The notes: generated by a model not told the origin, from the letters alone. A stretch of 64,000 nt of DNA from an uncultured Luminiphilus sp. (GCA_938084055.1 CALKDK010000006.1:1-64000); one strand, 5' to 3'. Counted from the first letter of the stretch, positions 35,078 to 44,273 are shown. A program made the numbers and translations.

Positions 35078-35506
35078 CTAATAGGCACTGTCCAGATCCA
35101 CATGCCGCCGGGCAATGCACCAACTCGGCCCCTCTCGCCGCACCACATCCCGATAGACTCCGGTCGTTAGCAAGCGCGTCTCGCCATCCTCTGTGGCAAA
35201 CAGGGTCAGGTTGGATACGACATCGACGGCGCCCTCAGATACAGCGACATCAGAGGGCGAAAACAGGTGGTTGGATACCACATGGCGACGAACATCGTTT
35301 TGCGATGCCATCGAATCACGGTAGAGCTGCATAATACTATCCCGTCCCTCGAAGGGCCCCACAAGTTCGCCTCCGGCAATCCGCAGGCTCACGACCGCAT
35401 CGTCGCAGAGACAGGATTCCAGCATTTTGAGGTCACGTTCGTCGTAACCGTAGGATGCGCGTGAAAGCAACTCGGCAATGGCAGATTTATCGTCGGCAGA
35501 CAGCAT
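35078..35506 (-). CDS. SnoaL-like (NTF2-fold) protein, first gene of module A
   Basis: A 142-aa protein of the NTF2/SnoaL-like fold (YDERDLKMLESCLCDDAV, GRDSIMQLYRDSM, RRHVVSNH). Relatives include delta5-3-ketosteroid isomerase-like and polyketide cyclase-like enzymes, and beta subunits of Rieske dioxygenases. The specific role is unclear. It leads the module A operon, with a GGAGGACC site before the ATG, and has two relatives at 44.3 and 56.1 kb. Confidence 0.82.
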   Translation of the reverse strand: MLSADDKSAIAELLSRASYGYDERDLKMLESCLCDDAVVSLRIAGGELVGPFEGRDSIMQLYRDSMASQNDVRRHVVSNHLFSPSDVAVSEGAVDVVSNLTLFATEDGETRLLTTGVYRDVVRREGPSWCIARRHVDLDSAY

Positions 35507-36099
35507 GTAGTGGTCCTCCAGTTTGGGGGTGGATGGCTGAAAAGCCTTGCTCCCGGTATCGCCAAGCCGTGTACAAACAGGCCACAGACACCGGGGCCGA
35601 GGGGGTAGGCTTACGCAAGCAATTCAGCGCTCCGTTGCGTTGTATTGCGGTGGCCGTGGTCGGGGTGCAACCGGACGCAGCTAGCGCGCGGAACCCATGG
35701 TTCCAAGCCACGCCCAAGCCGCGCGCGCCCGCATTGAACCGAATCGGTTCACAGTTGATCAGCGCTTTTGAAGCCAGGGAGCCACGGTTGATGTCCGCCC
35801 ATTCAACAACGATTGGATCACATTTTTCCGACACCCGACGGACTCCTAAGAGCAGGGACCTGCTCGATACCCAAGACCTGCTGCCACTTCATTTTTCATG
35901 ACCGTATCGTTACTGGTCGTGCCGCAGAAATCACACCCCATCATCCATCCCGCCCAGTGCCTGTTGCCCCTGATTCACCCGGACGGGCTAACCTTTCAAG
36001 CGCCAGAGTATTACGCTTCCTTGCGCCGAACAAGTCAACGGCGCGACGGGGCGTGCTGATGGACCCGCCCGAACCTTCGTAATTCAGCGTGGAACTGAT
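35507..36099. other. Leader region of module A operon, about 590 bases
   Basis: The gap between the VOC gene and the SnoaL gene. Short frames exist on both strands but lack ribosome sites, conserved motifs and sensible composition, so I call none. It should hold the module A promoter. The only notable element is the palindrome at 35736-35750. No copy of the CAAnCnTGYTTG island operator is visible. Confidence 0.5.
35736..35750. promoter_or_regulatory. 15-bp palindrome, possible operator
   Basis: GAACCGAATCGGTTC is a perfect 7-bp inverted repeat around a central A. It lies about 230 bases upstream of the first gene of module A. It differs from the island operator core, so a second regulator may control this operon. 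Confidence 0.4.
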
Positions 36100-36564
36100 T
36101 CAGCTGTCCGCTGTCAGCCACTCAGCGATAACCGGACGAAGGTCGGTGCTGACCAATTCAATGACCAGCCCCCCCGCTGCCGGCGTGAGATAGCAAATCA
36201 ATCCATAACCCGCTTCGGGCGAAGCACCCGCAGCCAGTACCTGCCAGTTCTGTGCCTGGAGCGCCGCGGCACGACCTGCCAGGTCCTCCGTCCAAAATCC
36301 CACGTGGCGGCTGTCGGGTGTGGCTGCCGGGTCGTAGAAGGGGGAACTACCCTGGCAGAGTTCCAAATGCACGGGCCCCTCCCGGCTGTAGCAGGCGTGA
36401 ACCACAATCTCGTGGTCCCCGGCCTCGGGTGTCCAGAAGGGTAAAGGATCGAAGGTGCGCACAGGACTCCATGCGACCCCAAGACTTTGTCCCAGGGATT
36501 CTCTCGCCGCATGAATATCGTGAACCGCAAAACCATTGTGGAAACAATCGCTCATATTCAACAT
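36100..36564 (-). CDS. VOC (glyoxalase/bleomycin resistance) family protein
   Basis: A 154-aa VOC-fold protein from ATG 36564 (GGAGAG site). It has paired beta-alpha-beta-beta-beta modules: FHNGFAVHDIHAARE at the start and RHVGFWTEDLAGRAA in the second half. Metal ligands could be His residues in the first module and Glu in VIELVSTD. Enzyme type not resolvable (glyoxalase, dioxygenase or epimerase). It is the last gene of the MDR-P450-VOC operon, 45 bases after the P450 gene. Confidence 0.8.
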   Translation of the reverse strand: MLNMSDCFHNGFAVHDIHAARESLGQSLGVAWSPVRTFDPLPFWTPEAGDHEIVVHACYSREGPVHLELCQGSSPFYDPAATPDSRHVGFWTEDLAGRAAALQAQNWQVLAAGASPEAGYGLICYLTPAAGGLVIELVSTDLRPVIAEWLTADS

Positions 36565-36608
36565 TACAGAATCTCTCCTCACCCCTGATTAATCTTTGCT
36601 TAACCGCA

Positions 36609-37823
36609 TTACGACGCCCTGACGATCTCGATGGGCAGCGTATCAAGACCCATTGTCGTCCCCCCATGCCCGACGATGGTCTTGCCAGGACTGAGGGACA
36701 CCCGCTCGACACGCCTGCAGAACTCCTCGAGTACAACACGCACTTCAAGCTTGGCCAGATGCAAGCCAATACACTTGTGGGCACCGGCGCCAAAAGCGTG
36801 ATGCTGATTCAACTCGGTCCGGCTTCGTCCCGTATTAAACAGGTCGGGGACGGGGAATGTATTGGGGTCTCGAGACGTCAGTGCACTCGGGATCACAACA
36901 TTATCACCGGCTTTGAGCTGTAGGCCATCGAGTTCGATATCCGCCTCACAAATCCGATTCAGGCTGATAAAGGCATTGAGACGCAGCAATTCATCGACAG
37001 ACCCGCCAATGGATTCAGGGTTCTGGTGAAAGCCCGAATACTGCCCCGGATTCCGGGCAAATTGCAGTACGGTCAGCGAGAGCATCGAGGCAACAGTGTC
37101 AATACCCGCCAGAAACAGGAGATAGGCAATGCCGTGCACCTCCTCGGGGGTTAACTTCTCACCTTCGACCTCGGCGGCGAGTAACAGGTGCACAATGTCA
37201 TCTCCGGACTGCTGTTCCTGATGCCGCGCCACAACGCCCTGCAGGTGTTCTGAAATTTTTTGCCCACAGGCTGCACGCTCCTCCACCGTCGGGGCACGGT
37301 AGAAGCCTTGCTCCCAGGCGTAGAACTGGGGCAGCATGTCGACCTCGAGCCCCATCTGTTCAGCAAACACACGGGTCGGTATGGGCTTGGCGACGTCAGC
37401 GAGAAAGTCGAGGGCGTCAACGGTTAGGGCCTCATCGAGTACTCGTATCGCCGTCTCCCGCACGGCTCGCTCCATTTTCTGAACAACAGTGGGCTGGAAA
37501 ACTGGCAGGAGCAGCCGGCGATAACGCCGATGTTCCTCAGGGCCACTCTCCAGGGGGATTAGCCTTGGACGCTGCTGAAAGTTGGGTGGCACTCCGATTG
37601 GGAACGAGCCAAAGGCTCGGGCGTCACACAGCACCTTATGCGCAAGGCTGTGGGAAAAAATGATCCAGTGGCCTCCGTTGTGAGGGGTAAAAGCCATCGG
37701 CCTTGATTCCGCCTCCAGCCAGGCCAGCATACAACCCTGGGGATCTTCCGCCAGCCCCGGATCCGCAACAATGTCGATGTCGCAGCGCAGGGGCTCGGGC
37801 ACATCGTTCCACTGGGTGGGCAT
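36609..37823 (-). CDS. Cytochrome P450
   Basis: A 404-aa soluble bacterial P450 from ATG 37823. The heme-binding loop is FGAGAHKCIG (the Cys is the axial ligand), the I-helix has AGIDTVAS and the K-helix ExxR is ELLR. The loop has Ala-Gly-Ala rather than FGxGxHxC with Gly in the middle, still within the family. It takes electrons from a ferredoxin; the Rieske-type and plant-type ferredoxins of the window could serve, but no ferredoxin reductase gene is present. Likely a hydroxylase of the island substrate. Its ATG is five bases after the upstream reductase stop. Confidence 0.95.
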   Translation of the reverse strand: MPTQWNDVPEPLRCDIDIVADPGLAEDPQGCMLAWLEAESRPMAFTPHNGGHWIIFSHSLAHKVLCDARAFGSFPIGVPPNFQQRPRLIPLESGPEEHRRYRRLLLPVFQPTVVQKMERAVRETAIRVLDEALTVDALDFLADVAKPIPTRVFAEQMGLEVDMLPQFYAWEQGFYRAPTVEERAACGQKISEHLQGVVARHQEQQSGDDIVHLLLAAEVEGEKLTPEEVHGIAYLLFLAGIDTVASMLSLTVLQFARNPGQYSGFHQNPESIGGSVDELLRLNAFISLNRICEADIELDGLQLKAGDNVVIPSALTSRDPNTFPVPDLFNTGRSRTELNQHHAFGAGAHKCIGLHLAKLEVRVVLEEFCRRVERVSLSPGKTIVGHGGTTMGLDTLPIEIVRAS

Positions 37824-37828
37824 GCCAA

Positions 37829-38833
37829 TCAGTCCAGCACGACCAAACACTTGCCCCGTGACGCCCCGTGCATCATGTCACAGAACGCCTGAGGGGTTTG
37901 CTCTATACCCGTATACTGTTGATCAAATGTCTTGAGCGTCCCGTCGCGCAGCGCCGACTCCAGTGTCGCCATAACCGCTGGAAACTCATCGACATAATCG
38001 GAGAACATAAAGCCCTCCATACGGGCACGTTTGGTGATCAACTCCCAGGTGTGAGCGATGGGTTCTACCTCACTTTCGTACTGGGAAATAGCGCCGCAGA
38101 GCACCAGGCGCGCGCCTTCGGACAACTGCTGCATAACCGTGTTCAGTACGCCACCCCCGACATTGTCAAAAAACAAATCGATGCCGGAGGGGGCGGCTTC
38201 GGCAAGCGCTGCGGCCAGGTCGGGCTGCGCCTCACGGGATATGGCAACATCGTAGCCCACCTCATCCGTAAGCCACTGCGCCTTGGCAGACGAGCTTACC
38301 AGCCCAATGGTTCGACAGCCCGCGGCTTTGGCAAGCTGCCCGACAATCGTTCCAACGGCCCCGCCCGCGGCGCTGACCACAAGCACGTCTCCGTTTCGGG
38401 GTTTACCGATTCGGAATAGGCCCAGCCACGCGGTCATGCCGGTAGGTCCCAGGGTCGACATGTAGTCCTGCAGGGGGATGTCCTGTGCACACTGCAGGGG
38501 GGCACAGAGGTCAGATCCATCCAGCAGGCTCATTTCTTCCCAGGCCGTCCTCGCGTTGACCAGCGTGCCGACCGGGTAGTCAGGGTGCAGCGACTCCACC
38601 ACCTCCCCCAGCACAATGCTTTGGACCGGCTCGTCCAGGGGCATGCCCGTCAAATAGTTGTCACCAGCACCCTCTGACATCCACTGCCTGAATCCGGCGT
38701 CCAGGGAAAACACTCGGTTGCGAATAAGAAACCAACCGTCCTGTACCTCAGGACGCGGCACCTCCACCACTGCAAAATCCTCCGGTGCAATCGCCCCTTG
38801 GGGGTATCTGGCCAAATTAACCGCTCGAGGCAT
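37829..38833 (-). CDS. MDR-superfamily NADP-dependent oxidoreductase (zinc-free)
   Basis: A 334-aa medium-chain reductase of the prostaglandin reductase/leukotriene B4 dehydrogenase type. It has no structural or catalytic zinc cysteines. The nucleotide motif is AAGGAVGTIVGQLAKAAG, with FFDNVGG later. It should reduce an activated double bond (enone). Start at ATG 38833, where GGAG lies six bases upstream. It is the first gene of the operon with P450 and VOC, and a putative TetR-type operator lies upstream. Confidence 0.9.
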   Translation of the reverse strand: MPRAVNLARYPQGAIAPEDFAVVEVPRPEVQDGWFLIRNRVFSLDAGFRQWMSEGAGDNYLTGMPLDEPVQSIVLGEVVESLHPDYPVGTLVNARTAWEEMSLLDGSDLCAPLQCAQDIPLQDYMSTLGPTGMTAWLGLFRIGKPRNGDVLVVSAAGGAVGTIVGQLAKAAGCRTIGLVSSSAKAQWLTDEVGYDVAISREAQPDLAAALAEAAPSGIDLFFDNVGGGVLNTVMQQLSEGARLVLCGAISQYESEVEPIAHTWELITKRARMEGFMFSDYVDEFPAVMATLESALRDGTLKTFDQQYTGIEQTPQAFCDMMHGASRGKCLVVLD

Positions 38834-38879
38834 GTCGTTCTCCATGGGGCTGACTACCCCGATCCGGATCGGTTGTCAG

Positions 38880-38920
38880 AATATCGCATACGGTAATTTC
38901 AATAACAAACCGATTTGAAT
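38880..38920 (-). promoter_or_regulatory. Island operator/promoter copy 5, upstream of MDR-P450-VOC
   Basis: The 18-bp site 38903-38920 has the core CAAACCGATTTG. Read on the minus strand, TTGTTA (38908-38903) is a -35-like hexamer, 17 bases from GATATT (38885-38880). Spacing is the same as in the other copies. The inverted repeat CAATAACAAAC/GTTTGTATTG also flanks it, so the divergent GFA gene may share the control. Confidence 0.6.
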
Positions 38921-39023
38921 GTTTGTATTGAAAAAGTGGGCTGCGCCGATTACCGTCGAGAGGGAGGCAAGGGTTTAATATCGCCCTGCCCATTTCCACA
39001 ACTCGAGCCAGGAAGGAGTAACC

Positions 39024-39434
39024 ATGGCCAGCGGCGGCTGTCTCTGCGGGGATGTAACGTACCAATACAACAGCGGCGATGCCGCTGCGGCACTGCACTG
39101 CCATTGTCGCGACTGCCAGAAAGTCACTGGCTCCGGGAAGGCCACGATCGTTATGTTCCCCCAAAATGCGATCGAGATTTCGGGCCAATTTAAGCAATAC
39201 GGCAGCATTGGTAGTGATGGCTCCCATGTACACCGCGGCTTTTGCCCTCGTTGCGGCAGCCAGATGTTCACGCACATCGATGAAATGCCTGGCCTGATGT
39301 TTATCAAAGCGGGCACCATGGAGGATTCGAGCTGGGTCGAGGTTAGCCTCAACTGCTGGGAGTCGACGGCATCCATGTGGTCCCCTGCCGACAACAGGTT
39401 GCCCGGCGTACCGAGAAACCCCGAGCCACTCTAG
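39024..39434 (+). CDS. GFA (glutathione-dependent formaldehyde-activating enzyme)-fold protein
   Basis: A 136-aa zinc protein of the CENP-V/GFA family. The Cys pattern CLCG, HCHCRDCQ and FCPRCGSQ forms the two zinc sites. The family includes Gfa, which binds glutathione adducts, but many members have no known activity. It starts at ATG 39024 with AAGGAGTAACC and is divergent to the MDR gene. The possible link is to glutathione-dependent chemistry in the island (two GSTs are present). Confidence 0.88.
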   Translation: MASGGCLCGDVTYQYNSGDAAAALHCHCRDCQKVTGSGKATIVMFPQNAIEISGQFKQYGSIGSDGSHVHRGFCPRCGSQMFTHIDEMPGLMFIKAGTMEDSSWVEVSLNCWESTASMWSPADNRLPGVPRNPEPL

Positions 39435-39682
39435 TCCCGTGGCGCCAGGTGCACAGGTCGCGACCCAACCTCTTGTGACACGAGAGCGTGTTGCGGTTGA
39501 TGCCCCAGGGACGGAGCCGGATGTCTCCGGACGCGCCTGCACCCCCTACACCGGAAACGACAGGGGCGATAACACCTGGCCCATCAACGGGTGTAAAAAT
39601 ACAGGCCTGGCATCGAGCAGGTACACTGCGATCCGGGCTGGCTGATGCATTACCAGAGCAGGGCAGATGGGAGAGAAGCAAT

Positions 39683-40438
39683 ATGGGTTCCGGGTTAGAA
39701 GGCAAGACAGCTATCGTTACGGGTGCCGGTGCCGGTATTGGCCTCGCCTGTGCAACGACCCTGGCCCACAGCGGGGTCTCGGTGTGTCTCGCCGATATTG
39801 ACTCGGCTGCCGCCGAGCGGGCAGCTGCCGAACTCAACGCAACCGGACACCGTTGCATTGCCATGACGGCTGATGTCAGTGATGCCGGGCAGGTAGCGGA
39901 ACTTTTCCAACAGGCCCACGAGCAGCTGGGTGCCATTGCCATTGTCGTGAACAATGCGGGAATCGGCGCCCCACTGACTCCCCTTGCTGAGTCTGAGGAG
40001 GTCGACTTTGACCGCGTAATGGCGGTCAACTTAAAAGGCGTCTGGCTGTGTATGCGCGAGGCACTGCGCTACATGGAACCCCGGGCTGAAGGCTCAATCA
40101 TTAATATGGCCTCAGCCCTGAGCCTTACCACCTTTCCGGGCACCGGTCTGTACACAGCGAGCAAACACGCCGTTGCGGGACTCACCCGGAGTACTGCTGT
40201 CGAGTATGCCGAGCGAGGAATTCGAGTTAATGCGGTCTGCCCGGGCTTTATTTCCACCCCCCTCCTGCACAACACGGTCAGCAGTGACGTGGCCGAAGGG
40301 ATGGCTGGCAAGCACCCCATGAACCGGCTTGGAACACCGGAAGAAGTGGCTGCTGCCGTTGCTTATCTGGCATCGGACGCCGCGTCGTTCGTCACAGGCA
40401 CCCTGTTCTCTGTGGACGGGGGCTGGACCGCGACCTGA
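39683..40438 (+). CDS. Short-chain dehydrogenase/reductase
   Basis: A 251-aa classical SDR from ATG 39683 (GGGAGAGAAG site; an upstream reading frame extension is spurious). Motifs: TGAGAGIG, NNAGIG, catalytic YTASK and the end SVDGGWTAT. The acidic residue after the second strand (LADID) favours NAD. It stands alone after the GFA gene, with about 250 bases between them that I cannot explain. Substrate unknown; a hydroxysteroid or other ring alcohol would suit the context. Confidence 0.92.
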   Translation: MGSGLEGKTAIVTGAGAGIGLACATTLAHSGVSVCLADIDSAAAERAAAELNATGHRCIAMTADVSDAGQVAELFQQAHEQLGAIAIVVNNAGIGAPLTPLAESEEVDFDRVMAVNLKGVWLCMREALRYMEPRAEGSIINMASALSLTTFPGTGLYTASKHAVAGLTRSTAVEYAERGIRVNAVCPGFISTPLLHNTVSSDVAEGMAGKHPMNRLGTPEEVAAAVAYLASDAASFVTGTLFSVDGGWTAT

Positions 40439-40568
40439 TTCCAACACCGCTTCGGTACCCGCCGCGGGCATCAACGAGCAGAGATTTCGGGCTATCGCCG
40501 ATCGGGCGCCACATCAGGCCTGACTGTGAGCGCCCTGTAGCGCCACTCGCCCCAACCGACGGGAGCCG

Positions 40569-40880
40569 TCAGTCCAATTTAACCCCGATCATTCCTGATT
40601 CGACCTGCACCTGGTAGGTCGACAGCGGAATCCGTGTCAACTGGCCCACCGGCTCGCCGGTGCGCAGATTAAAACGGGCGCCGTGCAACGGGCAGGATAT
40701 GTGCCCTCGTCGAATGCGTCCGCCGACAAGGGGCTCCTGTTGATGGGTGCAGCGACCTCCCACCGCAAACACCTCACCACCCGAATGGCAAAGCAGAACC
40801 TCACAGCCCTGTACAGTAACAAGCGCGCTGCTATCGGGTGCCAGCGCCGCCAATTCAAGAACGGGAATGTAATCACTCAT
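40569..40880 (-). CDS. Rieske-type ferredoxin
   Basis: A 103-aa Rieske protein: cluster ligands CTHQ and CPLHGARF, spaced 16-17 residues as in the biphenyl/naphthalene ferredoxins. It donates electrons to the Rieske oxygenases, or possibly to the P450. The gene is monocistronic, convergent with the SDR and divergent to the next MDR gene. No ribosome site stronger than CTCGG is seen. No reductase partner is in the window. Confidence 0.9.
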   Translation of the reverse strand: MSDYIPVLELAALAPDSSALVTVQGCEVLLCHSGGEVFAVGGRCTHQQEPLVGGRIRRGHISCPLHGARFNLRTGEPVGQLTRIPLSTYQVQVESGMIGVKLD

Positions 40881-40940
40881 TTTACCGAGCCGAGGTTAAG
40901 GCGGCCTTCAACCATAATCACCGCCGGGGCAAATGGCAAC

Positions 40941-40981
40941 AAACAAACCTGCTTGCTTCTTTTTCAAAGCGGGGCTAGCGT
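40941..40981 (+). promoter_or_regulatory. Island operator/promoter copy 1, upstream of the second MDR gene
   Basis: AAACAAACCTGCTTGCTT (40941-40958) is identical to the copy at 47287; the identity extends to 19 bases. Its right half contains TTGCTT (40953-40958) as -35; TAGCGT (40976-40981) lies exactly 17 bases downstream. A repressor bound here would block the polymerase. Confidence 0.7.
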
Positions 40982-41013
40982 AGGCCCATTGCCAACCACT
41001 AGGGAGTTAATTC

Positions 41014-42024
41014 GTGGAAACCATTACCAAACAGCAATGGACATTAAAGAAGCGCCCACTAGGCATCCCTGACCGCAGTGAAATCGATATAGAAAGCCGC
41101 ACAATTGATGATCTGCCGGCAGATCACCTGCTCATTGAGTGCCTGTACTTTTCCCTGGACCCGGCCATTCGTGGCTGGATGTCTGATGTGCCCAGTTACC
41201 TTCCTCCCATTCCGATTGGCGACCCAGTCCGCTCAACGGTCGTCGGACGGGTATTACACAGTGCCGCCGAAGGTTTCAGCACCGGAGACATGGTGGTGGG
41301 TATGGGCGCCTGGGAAACCTGTGGTGTTGTTCCCGCAGCGTATTTTACGGTAATTCCATCCGACAGCCCGTTTCCGCCTCACTACTATTTAAGCGTTCTC
41401 GGTGCCGTAGGACTAACCCCCTACTTTGGCCTGATCAGCGCCGGAAAAGCAGCGGCCGGGCAGACCTTGCTGATGAGCGCCGCGGCGGGTGCCGTTGGTT
41501 CAATTGGGGGCCAGATCGGAAAGATTCTGGGCCAGCGGGTCGTCGGCCTTGCCGGGACGGATGAAAAGTGTCGCTGGGTGACCGAAGAACTGGGCTTCGA
41601 TGGCTGCATCAATTACAAAACCTGCGGCGACATGGAGGAAGCCATACGGTCAGCGTGCCCAGAAGGCGTTGATCTGTTCTTTGATAACGTCGGGGGCGAC
41701 ACGCTGGACGCTGCGCTGATGAATCTCAACAAGGACGCCACCGTTGTATTTTGTGGCAGCATCAGCAGTTACAACGCGACGGAACCGACCCCGGGCCCCT
41801 ACAACTGGTGGCAGGTCCTGGCACGGAGCGTCACGGTACAGGGTTACCTGATCAGTGATTATGTGCCGCAGTTTCCGGAAGGCCAGGCACAGATGGCCGA
41901 GTGGTTGAAGGCGGGTAAGCTGCAATTCAAGGAGCACATCGTGGATGGATTTGAGAACTGCCTGGACGCCTACAACCTGCTGTTCGAGGGAAAAAATACT
42001 GGCAAGTTAATGGTTAAAGTTTGA
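41014..42024 (+). CDS. MDR-superfamily NADP-dependent oxidoreductase (zinc-free)
   Basis: A 336-aa paralogue of the reductase at 37.8 kb, same type (SAAAGAVGSIGGQIGKILG, FFDNVGGDT). The start is a GTG at 41014 after GGGAG. It has its own copy of the island operator. It likely saturates an enone or a similar conjugated double bond. Two such reductases suggest two reduction steps or two substrates. Confidence 0.9.
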   Translation: METITKQQWTLKKRPLGIPDRSEIDIESRTIDDLPADHLLIECLYFSLDPAIRGWMSDVPSYLPPIPIGDPVRSTVVGRVLHSAAEGFSTGDMVVGMGAWETCGVVPAAYFTVIPSDSPFPPHYYLSVLGAVGLTPYFGLISAGKAAAGQTLLMSAAAGAVGSIGGQIGKILGQRVVGLAGTDEKCRWVTEELGFDGCINYKTCGDMEEAIRSACPEGVDLFFDNVGGDTLDAALMNLNKDATVVFCGSISSYNATEPTPGPYNWWQVLARSVTVQGYLISDYVPQFPEGQAQMAEWLKAGKLQFKEHIVDGFENCLDAYNLLFEGKNTGKLMVKV

Positions 42025-42036
42025 CGGTCGTACTGT

Positions 42037-42056
42037 CCGGGGCACCCCAGCCCCGG
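42037..42056. terminator. GC-rich hairpin between convergent genes
   Basis: CCGGGGC (42037-42043) and GCCCCGG (42050-42056) form a perfect 7-bp stem with a 6-base loop. It sits between the convergent MDR and Rieske genes. There is no T-run, so it is at best a weak bidirectional terminator. Confidence 0.45.
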
Positions 42057-42076
42057 GCGCTGCAAGTTCCCTGAGG

Positions 42077-43249
42077 TTATAGGCTCGGCATATCACCCAC
42101 GGCCCCATCAGCAAAATATTGAATACAGCGGTGAGCAAACTGATTGCCGCTTTCGTTCCTGCCAAAGATCACGTCTGCGAGATGACCGGATTGCAGCCCG
42201 CGCTGCACCTGCAAACCAACCTGGTAATCCTCTTCATCAACCACCTGCATCAACCAATCAGCCATTTGCTCCAACGCCTGAATGCCCTCCTCATCCTCTG
42301 GCCGGGTATGGTGAATGAAATGCAGGACAGTCGTGTTTTCCAGTGGGCCGGGCCCGGGTATCAGCTGCGCAATCTGTGTGATCTCGGGGGCGACGAAGAT
42401 AGAGACGTTGGGAAAGATCAACCGAATAAAGTCATAGCCATCATTTTCATGTTGCCAGAGATCGTCCGTCGCGATGTCCCGTAATTTTTCGATCGTCTTG
42501 GAGGCATACCCCACCAGCATGTGAGGTCCGTAGGCCTCAAAAGCCATGATGTTGGTATAGGTCCGCGGCGCAATGGTCTCGGGGTGAGCCGTCTGAAAGT
42601 GGTATCCCTCCAGATATCCATCAAGGGCCACTTTCCAGTTGGCACCCTGTATCACCCGCTGCCCCACGTAGTGCCAATCTTCAAAATGCTTCTCCGCGAT
42701 ATCGTCCATCATCTCACCGAGAAACGCCCGGATATCGACATCTGAGTGCGCGTCCAGAACGGCAAAAATCAGACCCCCTTGCTCGTGGCATGGAAACGAC
42801 ACGAGATCGCGTGTCCCCCGGCAGTCTTCACCAAATTTGACGACGTCAGTGACGCCCCTCAATCGGCCATCAGCGCCGTACGTCCAGGCGTGATAGGGAC
42901 AGCTGAACGTCTTCTTATTTCCTGATGGTCGTGATTCCAGGGTCATACCGCGATGGGTGCACACGTTCATGAGCACCTTGGCACCCCCGTCGGCCTGTCG
43001 GCTGATCAGCAGGGGCGTGCCAAGGATATCAAGGGTCTTAAAGTCACCGGGCTCGGGTATCTCGTGGGAGAGGCCCACCATGACGGGGAGACTCTTGAAA
43101 ATACCGTCCATTTCACTCTGCCAGACACCAGAATCCGTATAACTGGCGGCAGGCACCCGCATGGTCTCCGCCGCGTAATCAGTAGTGCCGTTGGCGACGT
43201 GATCCAGCAAACGGGTCACCATCTGGTTGTAAAGCGCATGCCTGTCCAT
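42077..43249 (-). CDS. Rieske non-heme iron oxygenase, alpha subunit
   Basis: A 390-aa oxygenase from ATG 43249 (GGAGTCGG site). The Rieske ligands are Cys97/His99 (CTHRG) and Cys117/His120 (CPYHAW). The iron-site His217 and His222 are in EGYHFQTAH. The bridging residue is Glu214. It is monocistronic, with its own copy of the island operator upstream and a divergent SDR gene. It differs clearly from the module A and B oxygenases in sequence, so it likely has another substrate or position. Confidence 0.95.
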   Translation of the reverse strand: MDRHALYNQMVTRLLDHVANGTTDYAAETMRVPAASYTDSGVWQSEMDGIFKSLPVMVGLSHEIPEPGDFKTLDILGTPLLISRQADGGAKVLMNVCTHRGMTLESRPSGNKKTFSCPYHAWTYGADGRLRGVTDVVKFGEDCRGTRDLVSFPCHEQGGLIFAVLDAHSDVDIRAFLGEMMDDIAEKHFEDWHYVGQRVIQGANWKVALDGYLEGYHFQTAHPETIAPRTYTNIMAFEAYGPHMLVGYASKTIEKLRDIATDDLWQHENDGYDFIRLIFPNVSIFVAPEITQIAQLIPGPGPLENTTVLHFIHHTRPEDEEGIQALEQMADWLMQVVDEEDYQVGLQVQRGLQSGHLADVIFGRNESGNQFAHRCIQYFADGAVGDMPSL

Positions 43250-43337
43250 AACCGACTCCAAAAGTTAGCAATCTGATTTTTATTTCTGGTGTTGACCCGA
43301 CGGATTCACCGGACGTTGCTCCCCACTCCATAAATTG

Positions 43338-43378
43338 AGGCTAGGATTCGTGCAAGAAAAAGTCAAGCATGCTTGCTT
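43338..43378 (-). promoter_or_regulatory. Island operator/promoter copy 3, upstream of Rieske oxygenase
   Basis: The 18-bp site 43361-43378 has the perfect core CAAGCATGCTTG. On the minus strand TTGACT (43366-43361) is the -35 and TAGCCT (43343-43338) the -10, with 17 bases between. The site lies between the divergent Rieske and SDR genes and may control both. Confidence 0.7.
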
Positions 43379-43487
43379 TTTTACAGGTGCTTAAATAACC
43401 TGATCCGATGTCGTAGTAATCAGGCTGCGGGATCAGTATTGACCTGCTTCGTCACCAATGTGGGCGAGGGGCAGTGAGGGGAAGGCT

Positions 43488-44273
43488 ATGGGCGACAAGC
43501 TCTCGGGAAAAGTGGCGCTCATCACGGGCGGAACAAACGGTATTGGTAAAGCCACAGTTGAGGGCTTCATGGACGAGGGTGCTGCTGGCGTGGTGTTCAC
43601 GGGTAACAACGTCGAGGCCGGCAATGCCATAGCTGCGGCCACGGGGGCGGACTTCATCCAGCACGCGGTTCAGGACATCCCAGGTTGGTCAAACATAGAA
43701 AAGCACATCCAGGAAAAATTTGGTCGCCTTGACATAGCCTTTGCCAATGCCGGCACCAATACGGACGACGCAAATATTGAGGATGTTTCACCTGAAGCGT
43801 GGCAGAACTTGCTGGACATCAACCTCACTGGTCCCATGCTGACTATCAAGACCGCCATTAAATTAATGCGCACAAACCCTGAGGGACCCGGTGGCTCCAT
43901 CGTACTCAATAGCTCCATCAATGGCATTCTCGCCCTCGCAGGCGATGTTACCTATTCAACTACGAAGGGCGCCATGCGCTTATTGGCAAAGTCCAGTGCA
44001 GTCCACCTGGCCAAGGAGAGGACCAAAATTCGGGTCAACACGATCCACCCGGGTGTTATAGAGACACCTCTTATTGAGGGGGCGATCAACGGCGCACCCG
44101 ATCCTTCAGCCGCGAGAGCCATGCTGGAGGGCATTGCGCCTATGGGCCGGCTGGGGCAGATGGAGGAGATAGTTTCACTGGTGGTTTACCTTGGCAGTGA
44201 CGACTCGCGCTTCATGACCGGGTCAGAGTTGGTGATTGACGGCGGCTCCACCGCCGGATTGCCGGGCGTTTAA
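43488..44273 (+). CDS. Short-chain dehydrogenase/reductase
   Basis: A 261-aa classical SDR from ATG 43488 (GAGGGGAAGG site). Motifs TGGTNGIG, NAGTNTD and the catalytic YSTTK; the C-terminus is the usual IDGGST. It is divergent to the Rieske oxygenase, with the island operator between them, and could oxidise the diol or alcohol that oxygenase makes. Convergent with the SnoaL-like gene. Confidence 0.9.
   Translation: MGDKLSGKVALITGGTNGIGKATVEGFMDEGAAGVVFTGNNVEAGNAIAAATGADFIQHAVQDIPGWSNIEKHIQEKFGRLDIAFANAGTNTDDANIEDVSPEAWQNLLDINLTGPMLTIKTAIKLMRTNPEGPGGSIVLNSSINGILALAGDVTYSTTKGAMRLLAKSSAVHLAKERTKIRVNTIHPGVIETPLIEGAINGAPDPSAARAMLEGIAPMGRLGQMEEIVSLVVYLGSDDSRFMTGSELVIDGGSTAGLPGV

Noticed and set aside
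35487-36082. Short frames on both strands in the module A leader
   Set aside because: No ribosome site, no hydrophobic or conserved pattern, skewed Arg/Pro/Ala composition typical of GC-rich non-coding DNA.
38960-39020. A separate promoter palindrome before the GFA gene
   Set aside because: Only the operator copy at 38903-38920 is convincing; no further inverted repeat is found nearer the start.
42121-42484. Plus-strand frame under the Rieske gene
   Set aside because: Antisense to the oxygenase, which carries all ligands in frame.
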